Positions 1 through 8,766 of a stretch of DNA of 64,000 nt are shown one piece after another. Where the stretch lies: positions 248,001 through 312,000 of the forward strand of contig NZ_JAABOO010000001.1 of the NCBI RefSeq assembly GCF_010671605.1. The letters are read 5' to 3'. The DNA is from Leptobacterium flavescens. Lineage in GTDB: Bacteria; Bacteroidota; Bacteroidia; Flavobacteriales; Flavobacteriaceae. Numbering within the stretch: the first letter of the stretch is position 1; each line of letters begins with the position of its first letter. Both the position numbers and the translations under genes were made by a program. The notes below the pieces were generated by a model, which saw only the letters and a list, made by a program, of their open reading frames with translations, was not told where the DNA came from and made no database searches.

Positions 1-811
1 CATTACTACTCAGGGTTACATTATCCCGGTAGGCATGCACCAGTTCGTGTATCATTAACCTCGGCTGGTCCAGATCGCCGTCACTATTCAGATCGTAGGT
101 AGTACTTATCTGATTAGGGCCGTTATAAAAAGTATTGGTCCCGACAGCATTCTCATCGTTTACAACATAAACACTGTGATCTCTTGAAGGCGGACCATAT
201 ACTTCCTTTATGATTGGATTGACCAGCCTGTAAAATTCCATCATCTTATCGCGTTGAAAATCGGCAAAAGGCCCCAATCCGTTCACTCCGTAATTGGTCT
301 CTACCTCTATGGTAAGGTCGTTGGCAGTATTCCCCAGGTCTTCCCATTCAAAGCGAAGCGGTTGGGACACCCATGAGTGCGGTGCAGAAGAGCCGTTATT
401 ATCGTACAGGGAAATATAAAAGGTATCTCCAATATTAAATGTAGTTCCCTGCTCCAGGGCACTTCTTCTCAACTCTTCATAACTATGCCCTCCTGTATGC
501 TTATCTGTGGTTCTTAATAAATGACCTCTGTTTATATCTCCAAGGCCGGGGCTGGTGCCTATTTCAAAACGGTAAAAGGAACCTCCGTCCCACTTTGCAA
601 TTACGTTGTGGATACTTTGAGTATAGGCTCTTGTATTAATTCCGGGACGCCCCTGTAGTGCTCTTTCCAGTAAAGCCCTGTTCTTTTTAAAATAAACTTC
701 ATTTTCATAAATAGCTCTGGAAGGTGACTGACAAGTGGTAGGCGGAGTTTGCTGTGCATAAATAAAACAGCTGATCGCAAGTAAAGTGATGGTTAGGGCA
801 ATGCGTTTCAT
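1..811 (-). CDS. Secreted zinc-metalloprotease-like protein, 3' end beyond window
   Basis: An open frame runs from the ATG at 809-811 on the minus strand to the left edge without a stop, giving at least 270 residues; the C-terminus is outside the window. The first ~20 residues (MKRIALTITLLAISCFIYAQ) are a typical Bacteroidota signal peptide with Gln after the cut. Near the window edge the protein has H255-E-L-V-H259, the HExxH zinc-binding signature, in the context MIHELVHAYRDN, which suggests a zincin-type peptidase. The central region (about residues 55-250) is not recognised. The fold resembles effector-type metallopeptidases in which a conserved HELxHA helix binds zinc; the third ligand would lie beyond the edge. 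The role is inferred only from the motif. Confidence 0.75.
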   Translation of the reverse strand, partial: MKRIALTITLLAISCFIYAQQTPPTTCQSPSRAIYENEVYFKKNRALLERALQGRPGINTRAYTQSIHNVIAKWDGGSFYRFEIGTSPGLGDINRGHLLRTTDKHTGGHSYEELRRSALEQGTTFNIGDTFYISLYDNNGSSAPHSWVSQPLRFEWEDLGNTANDLTIEVETNYGVNGLGPFADFQRDKMMEFYRLVNPIIKEVYGPPSRDHSVYVVNDENAVGTNTFYNGPNQISTTYDLNSDGDLDQPRLMIHELVHAYRDNVTLSSN

Positions 812-1176
812 TGGTTGTTTCTATTAATTGTGTCTAAATACAGTATTAACCGAATAAATATATCTTCTTTATCCTGTTAGTTAAGTATTCAAAATTTCCT
901 TAATAGCAATAACGCAACTAAGAATAACCGAAATGGGACTCTAAAACGGGGGCAATCCTAAGTTTATATACGTTAAGTATGTTATAAAACGATTAAAAGC
1001 AGGTCTTATTTTTTTAAGATTCTTTTAAGAAAATATAGTATCAGGTTTTGAGAATATCGTATTATTCTCAGAATTTTCGGGAAATGTAGAGGCTTTTTCT
1101 GAGATTTGGAACTTAAAAAATCAGATTCGTATCTTGTTCTCTGAAATCAGATCGCACTAAACCCTGTTATGCTCAT
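812..1176. other. AT-rich intergenic region between divergent genes
   Basis: This 365-base spacer separates the minus-strand metalloprotease-like gene from the plus-strand SLC13 transporter, so it should hold both promoters. A weak match to a Bacteroidota promoter for the transporter is TTG near 1108 followed by TATCTTG near 1131, but the spacing and the -7 box both deviate from TTG-N19-TAnnTTTG. No ORF, RNA or strong repeat is seen. Confidence 0.4.
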
Positions 1177-2655
1177 ATGACAAGTAAGCAATTAAAAAAA
1201 ATCGGCCTGGTAGCCGGTCCGGTATTATTTTTTTATATCCTGTTTTTCTTTCATCCTGAAGGTCTATCCAAAGAAGCCAACGCAGTCCTGGCGTCTACAG
1301 CCTGGGTGGCCATTTGGTGGATCCTCGAGGTAGTACCCATTGCGGTAACAGCTATGCTGCCGATTATTTTGTTTCCTTTGAGCGGGGCTTTGGGATTATC
1401 AGATACTACAACCGCTTACGGGCATAAATATATCTTTCTGTACATAGGTGGGTTTATACTGGCTATTGCCATCGAAAAATGGAATCTTCACCGTCGGATC
1501 GCATTGCATATCATCAACCTGATAGGAACCAGTGTTAGCAGGATCATTTTAGGCTTTATGTGTGCAACTGCATTCCTTTCTATGTGGATCTCCAATACGG
1601 CTACTTCAGTTATGATGTTACCCATTGGAATGGCTATTGTTTCACAGCTGAAAGATAATCCCGATACGGAAGAAAACGAGACGATGATATTCGGGAAGGC
1701 CCTGATGCTGGCAATTGCCTATTCGGCTTCCATAGGTGGAGTGGCAACCCTGATAGGGACTCCACCCAATATTATCCTGGCAGGGATACTTCAGGAAACC
1801 TATGGAATTGAGCTCACTTTTGTACAATGGCTGAGTTTCGGGCTTCCTATTTCCATTATCCTGCTATTTATTTGCTGGAAATACCTCACCCGTTTTGCTT
1901 TTAGTTTTAAACAGAAGGGATTCCCCGGCGGGCAGGCAGAAATAAAACGCCTGATCTCAGAACTTGGAAAAATATCTTTTGAAGAAAAACTGGTATTAGC
2001 TGTTTTTATTCTTACCGCCTTGTGCTGGATCCTGAGAAGTTATGTATTACAAAAGATCTTTCCGGCGATAGATGATACTATTATTGTGATGATAGCAGCA
2101 GTGGTTCTTTTTATATTACCTTCCAGATCCAAAACGGAAAAACGTCTTGTAGACTGGGAATCGGCAGTAAAGCTTCCCTGGGGCGTATTGCTGCTTTTTG
2201 GTGGTGGTCTGGCCCTGGCTCAGGGTTTTACCAGCAGCGGACTTGCACGATGGATAGGTGATCAGCTTATTTCGGTAAACGGGATCTCTTTATTGATCCT
2301 GGTAGCATTCCTTATAGCTGCGGTAAATTTCTTAACCGAGATCACTTCCAATCTGGCTACTACTTCCATGCTATTACCTATTATAGTTCCGGTGGCTTTT
2401 ATTTTTGATGTACATCCTTTTGTACTGATGGTAGGGGTTACTGTTGCCGCTTCCTGTGCCTTTATGTTACCGGTTGCCACACCGCCCAATGCGGTGGTTT
2501 TCGGTTCGGGTTACCTGCGGATCCCGGACATGTTACGTACAGGTATCTGGATGAATATTATATCTATTATTCTGCTTACTTTATTCACTTACTATGTTTT
2601 ACCTCTGGTTTGGGATTTTGTCCCGGATGTCTTTCCGGAAGAATTGAAAAAATAA
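1177..2655 (+). CDS. SLC13 (DASS) family sodium:dicarboxylate/sulfate symporter
   Basis: A polytopic inner-membrane carrier of 492 residues, the usual length for the divalent anion:Na+ symporter family (CitT/NaDC/SdcS type), which imports C4-dicarboxylates, citrate or sulfate with Na+. Both inverted-repeat halves show the family signatures: SNTAT around residue 139 and TSNLATT around 391 (the helix-hairpin substrate/Na+ motifs), each followed by a Thr/Pro-rich loop, GTPPN near 194 and ATPPN near 434. At least eleven hydrophobic segments are visible. The preferred anion cannot be read from the sequence. The gene is monocistronic; tRNA-Pro follows about 300 bases downstream. Confidence 0.92.
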   Translation: MTSKQLKKIGLVAGPVLFFYILFFFHPEGLSKEANAVLASTAWVAIWWILEVVPIAVTAMLPIILFPLSGALGLSDTTTAYGHKYIFLYIGGFILAIAIEKWNLHRRIALHIINLIGTSVSRIILGFMCATAFLSMWISNTATSVMMLPIGMAIVSQLKDNPDTEENETMIFGKALMLAIAYSASIGGVATLIGTPPNIILAGILQETYGIELTFVQWLSFGLPISIILLFICWKYLTRFAFSFKQKGFPGGQAEIKRLISELGKISFEEKLVLAVFILTALCWILRSYVLQKIFPAIDDTIIVMIAAVVLFILPSRSKTEKRLVDWESAVKLPWGVLLLFGGGLALAQGFTSSGLARWIGDQLISVNGISLLILVAFLIAAVNFLTEITSNLATTSMLLPIIVPVAFIFDVHPFVLMVGVTVAASCAFMLPVATPPNAVVFGSGYLRIPDMLRTGIWMNIISIILLTLFTYYVLPLVWDFVPDVFPEELKK

Positions 2656-2700
2656 AGTCAATTTTAGAATCAAAAATTAAGGATAATACAGGAACTTTTA

Positions 2701-2709
2701 TATTTTTGC
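2701..2709 (+). promoter_or_regulatory. Candidate -7 box upstream of the tRNA-Pro region
   Basis: TATTTTTGC matches the Bacteroidota -7 consensus TAnnTTTGC exactly. It lies 7 bases before the first base of the first 121-bp repeat unit (2717), whose first ten bases equal the 5' end of the tRNA. This suggests the promoter originally abutted the tRNA gene and now starts a longer precursor through both repeat units. No good -33 TTG is visible at the expected distance. Confidence 0.5.
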
Positions 2710-2716
2710 AGTCCTT

Positions 2717-2958
2717 CGGGATGTGGCTCCTCGGCTACGCTCGGAACAAGCTCCGTCTGATTCCAGACTGCTTTCTTTACCGAAAGTACGGGATTTGGAG
2801 CTTATTTATTGGAATTTGAACAGTGTAAACTGTTTATCGGGATGTGGCTCCTCGGCTACGCTCGGAACAAGCTCCGTCTGATTCCAGACTGCTTTCTTTA
2901 TCGAAAGTATGGGATTTGGAGTTTATTTATTGGAATTTGAACAGTGTAAACTGTTTAT
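2717..2958 (+). repeat. Tandem 121-bp duplication carrying the tRNA-Pro 5' end
   Basis: Two direct units with an exact period of 121 bases (2717-2837 and 2838-2958) differ at only a few positions. Each begins with CGGGATGTGG, the first ten bases of the tRNA-Pro gene that starts exactly one period later at 2959. Each unit ends with a small hairpin (AACAGT-gtaa-ACTGTT). The body contains the sequence CTCCTCGGCTACGCTCGG. It has no coding appearance. Confidence 0.85.
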
Positions 2959-3035
2959 CGGGATGTGGCGCAGTCTGGTAGCGTACACGCATGGGGTGCG
3001 TGGGGTCGCTGGTTCGAATCCAGTCATCCCGACCA
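2959..3035 (+). tRNA. tRNA-Pro (anticodon GGG), CCA encoded
   Basis: The 77-base sequence folds as a full cloverleaf. Acceptor arm CGGGATG pairs with CATCCCG, followed by discriminator A and an encoded CCA. The D stem is GCGC/GCGT. The anticodon stem CACGC/GCGTG encloses the loop ATGGGGT, giving anticodon GGG (reads CCC/CCU, proline). The T arm GCTGG/CCAGT carries the loop TTCGAAT. A rho-independent terminator follows immediately. Confidence 0.95.
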
Positions 3036-3038
3036 AGT

Positions 3039-3069
3039 AAAAGCTGAACAATTGTTCAGCTTTTTTTGT
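3039..3069 (+). terminator. Rho-independent terminator of tRNA-Pro
   Basis: AAAGCTGAACAATTGTTCAGC forms a near-perfect hairpin with the following bases (AAGCTGAACAA/TTGTTCAGCTT) and runs into TTTTTTT, four bases after the tRNA CCA end. Confidence 0.9.
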
Positions 3070-3100
3070 TTGAGCGAGGCTAAAGCTTGCTTTCGGGCCG

Positions 3101-3715
3101 AAGTGAAAACAAAAAAGGAAAGCGCAGCTTTCAGCTTTTACTTGAGCAACATTCCCCTACTCTGGATCACTTTAGTAATCCGGAAATGATGAAGAAGTTG
3201 TTGGCTGTTAGTCAGTATTAAGTACAAAGTATTGAGTATTGAGATCTGATGATTTAAGCATTAAACATTTAAAATTTTAATTTACGATCTACGATTTTAG
3301 ATATACAATTAAGGAATGTTAAATGATAAATGTTGAGTGGTGAAGGGGTTGTTAGTTGTTGGCCTTTAGTTGTTAGCTGTTAGTCAGTATTAAGTACAAA
3401 GTATTGAGTATTGAGATCTGATGATTTAAGCATTAAACATTTAAAATTCAACATTTTAATTTACAATCTACCATTTCGGATTGACGATTGTTGAAAAGGG
3501 TTGCGAAAGTGAAAACAAAAAAAGGAAAGCGCAGCTTTCAGCTTTTGCTTGAGCAACATTCCCTCTACGCTGGATCACGTTAGTAATCCGGAAATGATGA
3601 AGAAGTTGTTAGTTGTTGGCTGTTAGTCAGTATTAAGTACAAAGTATTGAGTATTGAGATATGATGATTTAAACATTAAACATTTAAAACTTAACATTCA
3701 ACATTTTAGTTTACT
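3101..3715. repeat. Dispersed intergenic repeat block (two long copies, one short)
   Basis: The stretch between the tRNA and the next gene holds no convincing ORF. A ~200-base element starting AAGTGAAAACAAAAAAGG at 3101 recurs at 3507 with small differences. Its second half (GTTAGTCAGTATTAAGTACAAAG, then TTAAGCATTAAACATTTAAA) occurs a third time at about 3369-3470. The last copy runs into the stop codon of the minus-strand gene at 3711. These AT-rich direct repeats look like the non-coding intergenic repeats common in flavobacterial genomes; no transposase or terminal inverted repeats are seen. Confidence 0.8.
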
Positions 3716-4223
3716 GAATATCTTTAAAATTATCTTCAAAATATTTTACCCACTTCCCGTCAACTAATCTCTCTCCGTATTCACGGAAACCATTTTCTGA
3801 TGTTCTGCCGAAAATAAATCTATTGGTATCACTGCTGTTCACAATAAACTGGCCGTCCTTATATTCTGCAGGTAGTTTCCTTACTCCCCTTTCTGAAAAC
3901 GGATTGTAGTAATATGTTTTATCCTTTTCATCATAGTATATTATCGTATGGAGTTGCAATAATTCCGAATGCAATTCGATCACCACGATACTTTTATTCA
4001 GATCATAACTGATCTTTTGATAGGCCGGAACCTGTTTGGAAACTTCTCCCTTATCATAAACTGTTGATGTCCCCACCCAGTTGCCAATCATAAAGTTTAA
4101 TTTTTCCATTTTTTCCTGCTTTACAGTTTGGCCTGAAACAGCATTAAATAGGAAAAGAAAAACTATGAAATAATAGATTTTATGGTAACTGCGGTTTTCT
4201 TTTTTACGCTTCATATTGTACAC
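3711..4223 (-). CDS. Small secreted protein, DUF1579-like
   Basis: A 170-residue protein with an N-terminal hydrophobic signal segment (residues ~15-30, ending VSGQ). The mature part starts with EKMEKLNFMIGNWVG, reminiscent of DUF1579/lipocalin-like small beta-barrels, where a W following a G-N pair opens the first strand. The rest alternates short beta-strand-like runs and Tyr-rich segments. It stands alone between repeat-rich spacers. No catalytic motif is seen, and ligand and function are unknown. The first Met (MYNMKRKK) could be replaced by the Met at residue 4. Confidence 0.7.
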   Translation of the reverse strand: MYNMKRKKENRSYHKIYYFIVFLFLFNAVSGQTVKQEKMEKLNFMIGNWVGTSTVYDKGEVSKQVPAYQKISYDLNKSIVVIELHSELLQLHTIIYYDEKDKTYYYNPFSERGVRKLPAEYKDGQFIVNSSDTNRFIFGRTSENGFREYGERLVDGKWVKYFEDNFKDIQ

Positions 4224-4434
4224 AATTTGGTTGGATATGTATTATTTAAATACCCTCTATTAAGCTATAAAATTCGAACAGCAATTTAGAAAATTCTTTT
4301 TTAGGATTGAATCGAAAAAGGAAAGAATGGTATTCAGCCTTTAGTTGTTAGGCTTTAGCATTTTATTTCCTCCGTTTGTAATGGGTTTGGTTTGTTTATT
4401 ATTCTATATAATTTGATTCAAAAATATTTTAATC

Positions 4435-5271
4435 TCAGCTAATTCTGCTCTTCATCTGTTTATATCTCAGAGTTGCTATATCACTTGTTTCTCCTTTTTT
4501 GCAAAATTGCAATCCCGCAAGTTTTCGATTTGGATTTTCGACTACTAATTTTCCATTTTGCGTTTTCCGATCCAACTCTTTAACGGCAGCTAAAAAACGA
4601 TCGTCATTCTTGGCATAATCGTAGAAAGACAAGGTATAACAATAGTAAAACAAATTGTATCTTAAGAAGGGAAATTCCGTTTGCATAAATAGTGTTCCAA
4701 TTCCAAAATGACATGGTCCCAATGGTCTTTTCACCTCCCAATGATAAAGTAATGTCTCAACGGCAAGATCCAAATTTTTATCAGAATTCAAAAGATCCGT
4801 AAACCTAAACGCATCCAAAGCCTCCAGAGTAACACCCGGATTCGATAAATCCATAGTTATACTTTTACCCATTTTAGTTTTATTGCATCTCCATCCTCCA
4901 TCTTTATGCTGTATTTCCAGTAAATGATTAAAAGTCATTTTTAACCTTTCATCTTCAGCATACCCCAGGTAACATAAAACCCTCAGAGCTGTAATTGTAT
5001 GGCATGGATATATGGTTCCCGAAGGTGAAATTTTAAATCTTCCATCAGGTCTCTGTACAGAGAAAAATTTATTCGCCAGCTCCTTAATTCCTTCATCTTC
5101 TCTGGTAAATCCAAGCTCCGATAATATTATTGACACATCTCTGGCCGAAAAAGGTGATCCCTTACCAAGTCTGTTATCCTCTGTTGTCCAAAAGTCACCC
5201 CCAAGATGATCCCGTTTTGATTTGATTAACTCAATATCCGAAGCATATTGCTTTCTAAAGTCCATATTCAA
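4435..5271 (-). CDS. Prenyltransferase/squalene-cyclase-fold protein
   Basis: A cytosolic protein of 278 residues without signal peptide or membrane segments. It has repeats typical of the alpha-alpha toroid fold of prenyltransferases and terpene cyclases: FFSVQRPDGRFK near residue 68, then YPCHTITALRVLCYLGY near 88 and HLLEIQHKDGGWRC near 117, the last a QW-type motif (Q-x-x-x-G-G-W). No DxDD or DDxx catalytic motif is visible, so it may use the fold for binding or for an unidentified reaction. It is a single gene flanked by AT-rich spacers. Confidence 0.65.
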   Translation of the reverse strand: MNMDFRKQYASDIELIKSKRDHLGGDFWTTEDNRLGKGSPFSARDVSIILSELGFTREDEGIKELANKFFSVQRPDGRFKISPSGTIYPCHTITALRVLCYLGYAEDERLKMTFNHLLEIQHKDGGWRCNKTKMGKSITMDLSNPGVTLEALDAFRFTDLLNSDKNLDLAVETLLYHWEVKRPLGPCHFGIGTLFMQTEFPFLRYNLFYYCYTLSFYDYAKNDDRFLAAVKELDRKTQNGKLVVENPNRKLAGLQFCKKGETSDIATLRYKQMKSRIS

Positions 5272-5425
5272 CCTGCTTTATCTGATAATGTTTATTCCCT
5301 ATGTGTCTATAGGCGAAAGTGAATCAGTCAGGTTTAAAGTTAAGTCATTGTTTTGACATAGTCATTTGGTTGTTCGTTGATAGTTGTTGGTTACTTGCAA
5401 CAGTATTTTTAACTCCCAACAGAGA

Positions 5426-6061
5426 CTAATCATAGTAATTGACAACTACGCCATGCCGGTCACGATCGATAGCAAAATAACCTATGGCAACACGGCGGCT
5501 TCTTTTTTCCATCATAGCTCTGTAATGCCCTCCTTCCGGGCCTTCTTCATAAAAGAGTTTAATAACCCACCAGATGGATTTTTCTACGGTCCCCGGGGAG
5601 TCGTCTCCTCCTCTGCCACCTCCGGCAGCACCCTGGGATTGCCATCCGCAACCATCACTCCAGTGAAAGGTGTCATTTTGCGCAGCCAGCCTGGCCTCCC
5701 TGGCGGCACATAATTCATACTCCGTACCTCTTACATATGGTGGTAACCCATGATCGGCCCTGTATTTATTGATCTGATTAACGGCATATTCACCTACATC
5801 CACATATCCGCAATACGGATCTTCAGACATAAGTTGCATTTCACCATTTGCACAAAGGTTCTCCGGGTTTCCTTCTCCATCAGGGGATTCTCCGACAAGG
5901 GAAGTAGTTAGCCTGGCCTGTACCTCAGCATCATTCATGCCCAGGTCTATCAGGGGGCTATGTTCTTCTTCATCAGATTTTGAACAAGCGGTCAGGAAAA
6001 GGAGAAAACAAATAGAAATGACCGGAATTAAAGCCCCGATCCGGCTGTGTCGATTTTTCAT
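5426..6061 (-). CDS. CAP-domain (SCP/PR-1) lipoprotein
   Basis: A 211-residue protein. The N-terminus is a lipoprotein signal (LLFLTACSKSDEEE), so Cys ~26 should be lipidated, and the acidic +2 to +6 region is common in Bacteroidota outer-membrane lipoproteins. From about residue 92 it matches the cysteine-rich secretory/PR-1 (CAP) family: VNQINKYRADHGLPPY, ELCAAREARLAAQND with FHWSDGCGW (His/Trp), GHYRAMMEKRSRRVAIGYF and the C-terminal VVVNYYD strand. In bacteria such proteins act outside the cell with unclear ligands. A short acidic linker joins the lipid anchor to the domain. Confidence 0.85.
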   Translation of the reverse strand: MKNRHSRIGALIPVISICFLLFLTACSKSDEEEHSPLIDLGMNDAEVQARLTTSLVGESPDGEGNPENLCANGEMQLMSEDPYCGYVDVGEYAVNQINKYRADHGLPPYVRGTEYELCAAREARLAAQNDTFHWSDGCGWQSQGAAGGGRGGDDSPGTVEKSIWWVIKLFYEEGPEGGHYRAMMEKRSRRVAIGYFAIDRDRHGVVVNYYD

Positions 6062-6449
6062 GGTAATATATTGAGTAGGTTCCTATAATTAAAACGCTTT
6101 TTTTCATTTTTTAGTGCCGTATGTTGATGGGTTTTGGTTGTTGGTTGGTGGTTGTTAGTTGGTGGTTGGTAGTTGTTGGTTGTTGATATTGTCTCCTTGA
6201 GGATTTTGTTCTCCCCTGGAGGGGAGAAAACAAGAGGGGTGTTACAAGGGGTGTTACTCTTTCACAAATGTTTCGGAGTAGGGAGATGTGAGTATTGAGT
6301 ATAAAGTATTAAGCATAATTGCTCATTGGTAATTATTCATTGTTTATTGTTCATTGGAATTTGTTGTTAGTTGTTCGTTTTGTCATCTCGAGCGCAGTCG
6401 AGAGGTGGAGTTTGGAATTTTATATGTAGAGTTCAAAAGCAAACTAAAA
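6062..6449. repeat. Intergenic spacer with simple GTT/GGT repeats and palindromes
   Basis: No gene is seen in this 388-base spacer. It contains a low-complexity GTTGTTGGTTGGTGG-type tract (about 6128-6186) and the inverted repeat CTCCCCTGGAGGGGAG (6211-6226). It also holds the flavobacterial palindrome TCTCGAGCGCAGTCGAGA (about 6386-6403) and fragments of the AAGTATTGAGTAT repeat seen near 3.2-3.7 kb. Confidence 0.7.
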
Positions 6450-7172
6450 TCAGTAAGTCATTCGAAATCCCAGGAGAATATTATGAGTCCGGAATTTTAT
6501 ATGAGCCTGCCCTAAATCAGGGGCTTCGGTAGTGAAAACCGGGTTCCGGCCAGCCAGGTATTTATAGGTAGTAGAAAGATTGATTACTGAATTAAGATCC
6601 AAACTAATTCCACTACTTAGCTGATACGTTAATACAATGTCGGAATCAGTTAATACGGACATAGAATCCAACTCAGCTTTTATATCTGTATCCATCAAAC
6701 CCAGGCCACTGCCCATAATAAATGCAAATCGATCCGTGTTTTTGGAAAGCCGGAGTTTATAATAAATACCTGCCATACCGTATAAACCGCCAAGGGCTCC
6801 GTTTACTTCCGGCCGAACCGTTCTTCCTCCTACTGAAAAGCTATAATCTTTCAGGTTCGCTTTAAGACGCCCCATACTAATTTCCATTGTGAATTGGGGG
6901 TTATAAATATAAGTCATAGCAATTTCCAGGAGAAGGCCGGGGCTGGTATCGAAAGCGCTTCGGGTTCCGTTACCATATACTTCTTCCAGCCCATCAACAC
7001 TAAGTCGGGTATCTGCAAAGAATGAAACTCCGGTACGAACCTCAATACCAAACTTCTCATTTACTTCTGAAAAATCCGATATCTCCTGCTCTGATTGAGC
7101 ATTTGCATCCCCCGAAAAAAACAAATAGCTTATACAGATCAGTATTCTACATAACAAAATGAATACTCTCAT
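6450..7172 (-). CDS. Outer-membrane beta-barrel-like protein
   Basis: A 240-residue protein with a signal peptide (residues 1-25, ending GDANAQS). The mature protein is a run of amphipathic strands (FGIEVRTGVSFFA, YNPQFTMEISMGRL, MAGIYYKLRLSK, IVLTYQLSSGISL, TYKYLAGR) and ends in ILLGFRMTY, with a terminal aromatic residue as expected for BamA-inserted barrels. The size fits an eight-strand OmpX/OmpA-barrel type. No periplasmic domain is present. The gene is a single unit; function beyond an outer-membrane location is unknown. Confidence 0.75.
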   Translation of the reverse strand: MRVFILLCRILICISYLFFSGDANAQSEQEISDFSEVNEKFGIEVRTGVSFFADTRLSVDGLEEVYGNGTRSAFDTSPGLLLEIAMTYIYNPQFTMEISMGRLKANLKDYSFSVGGRTVRPEVNGALGGLYGMAGIYYKLRLSKNTDRFAFIMGSGLGLMDTDIKAELDSMSVLTDSDIVLTYQLSSGISLDLNSVINLSTTYKYLAGRNPVFTTEAPDLGQAHIKFRTHNILLGFRMTY

Positions 7173-7361
7173 TGTTTTAAGATCCTTAGTAAAGGATCAA
7201 AACTAGCTACTCTTAAATTCCGGGGGTATATTTTTTCACCTATGGATAGTTTTTTTCATCAAATAAAAAATAACTCCCTCACAATGAATCGGCTAGAATT
7301 TACATGCAAACAATTTGTATCATGAAAAAGAGCTTTATGATACATTCTTAGCTTGTCTGGA

Positions 7362-7826
7362 TCAGGTTTTGGATAGTAAAAGAACCTTCTTTTGATATGC
7401 ATCATTGCACCATAAGTGCTTTTCTGCTATTTCTTTTGGTGCTTTCAGGCCTTTGTTCTCTGCAAATCCAAAACTCGAATAGAATTCTTTCAGATGTTCA
7501 AAAGGCAGGCACCAGACAACCTGATCTGCAAAAGGATTATTATCGCACAGGAAGGTCACAATACTCTCGGCAACTCCCATTTTCCTGAATTCCTCTAAAA
7601 CATAGATCCCACCTAATTCAACATTAGCTTTATCAATCACCACTACCCTTCCCAGGCCGGCCTTATGTCCGTCAACTTCCGAGATCACAATGAATTCCTT
7701 ATCAAAATCCGATTTGACAAATCCGATTTCCCGGTAGCAGGAATTTATCCAATCCATCTCACTCCTATCTGCTTTTCTCGTAATTATGTTGTTCGACATA
7801 GCTTTGATCTGATGTTTTATATTCAT
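7362..7826 (-). CDS. GNAT family N-acetyltransferase
   Basis: A 154-residue cytosolic protein. Motif A of the GCN5-related acetyltransferases is seen at about residues 82-104: VELGGIYVLEEFRKMGVAES, where the RKMGVA loop would bind acetyl-CoA pyrophosphate. It is preceded by the beta4 strand GLGRVVVIDK. The C-terminal part (KEFYSSFGFAEN) matches motif B. The acceptor is unknown. The start is uncertain: the ATG at 7799 (MSNNIITRK) gives a domain that begins as GNATs usually do, and may be the real start. Confidence 0.85.
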   Translation of the reverse strand: MNIKHQIKAMSNNIITRKADRSEMDWINSCYREIGFVKSDFDKEFIVISEVDGHKAGLGRVVVIDKANVELGGIYVLEEFRKMGVAESIVTFLCDNNPFADQVVWCLPFEHLKEFYSSFGFAENKGLKAPKEIAEKHLWCNDAYQKKVLLLSKT

Positions 7827-8052
7827 TCCGGGGAAACCACAGATGTTCTTCCCAAAGGTTTATGCTAATCTATAAAAACCAGCTATAACGGTTAAAAATA
7901 TTTTATTTAACAGCAGTTTTATTATTGATCTTTTTTACTGATACGGTTATAAACCAATATTCCAAACTCCAGGAATGCTCCATTTCTTAACTAAAGTCAA
8001 TGAATAAAAAAACGCTGGCCCCTAATTTTGGTTATCAACTAAACTATATCTG

Positions 8053-8757
8053 ATGACCGAAAAAACCAATTCCTTAAAAAAAACAGCCCGGTGGGCAGGC
8101 TTTTTATATCTTCTTGTTGCTTTCTTTGGAGGTTATGCCCATTTTTTTGTTCGCCTGAAACTCATAGCTCCCGGAGATGCTGCTACAACAGTTAGCAACA
8201 TAATGGCTCAATTGCCCCAATTCCGTTGGAGTTTTGTAGCCGATCTTGTCCAGCTAAGCATCTTTTCCGTTATGATCCCTCTTTTGTATTCTATACTTCG
8301 TTCAGTTAATAAAAAGATAGCTTTGATAATGCTGATCCTGGCATTAACCGGGGTGCCTATTGCCTGTATAAATATGTTGAATCAATATGCCGTACTACAT
8401 CTTTTGGAAGGAGGTGAATACTTAAGTGCTTTTCAAACAGAACAATTATACGCTTTATCCATGTTATTCCTGGATTTTCACGATACAGGATACAGTATTG
8501 CTCATATATTTTTTGGTTTATGGTTGTTACCCCTCGGATACCTGATATGGAAGTCACCTGCATTTCCCATGATTTTGGGGATATTACTAATGATGGCAGC
8601 CTTCGGCTATCTCATTCATATGTTTACGGGGTTTCTTTCTCCTCAATATAGCAACTTAACCTCTACGGGAGCCCTTTTTTCGGGCTTTGCAGAGATGTCC
8701 TTTATTCTATGGCTATTGATAAAGGGAGTACGGTTACAAAAGGATCCCGGTCAATAA
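8053..8757 (+). CDS. DUF4386 family membrane protein
   Basis: A 234-residue integral membrane protein with six to seven predicted helices (about residues 14-33, 55-75, 88-106, 140-165, 172-192, 208-226). The opening KKTARWAGFLYLLVAFFGGYAH and the FRWSFVADLVQ segment are characteristic of DUF4386, a family of small bacterial membrane proteins without known activity. It converges on the Crp-like gene with only nine bases between the stops. Confidence 0.85.
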   Translation: MTEKTNSLKKTARWAGFLYLLVAFFGGYAHFFVRLKLIAPGDAATTVSNIMAQLPQFRWSFVADLVQLSIFSVMIPLLYSILRSVNKKIALIMLILALTGVPIACINMLNQYAVLHLLEGGEYLSAFQTEQLYALSMLFLDFHDTGYSIAHIFFGLWLLPLGYLIWKSPAFPMILGILLMMAAFGYLIHMFTGFLSPQYSNLTSTGALFSGFAEMSFILWLLIKGVRLQKDPGQ

Positions 8758-8766
8758 ATGCAAATA

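Noticed and set aside
2610-2819. 69-codon ORF over the SLC13 3' end and first 121-bp repeat
   Set aside because: It is read through non-coding repeat sequence and overlaps a well-supported gene.
2965-3189. 74-codon ORF starting inside the tRNA region
   Set aside because: It begins within tRNA-Pro and runs through its terminator; coding by chance.
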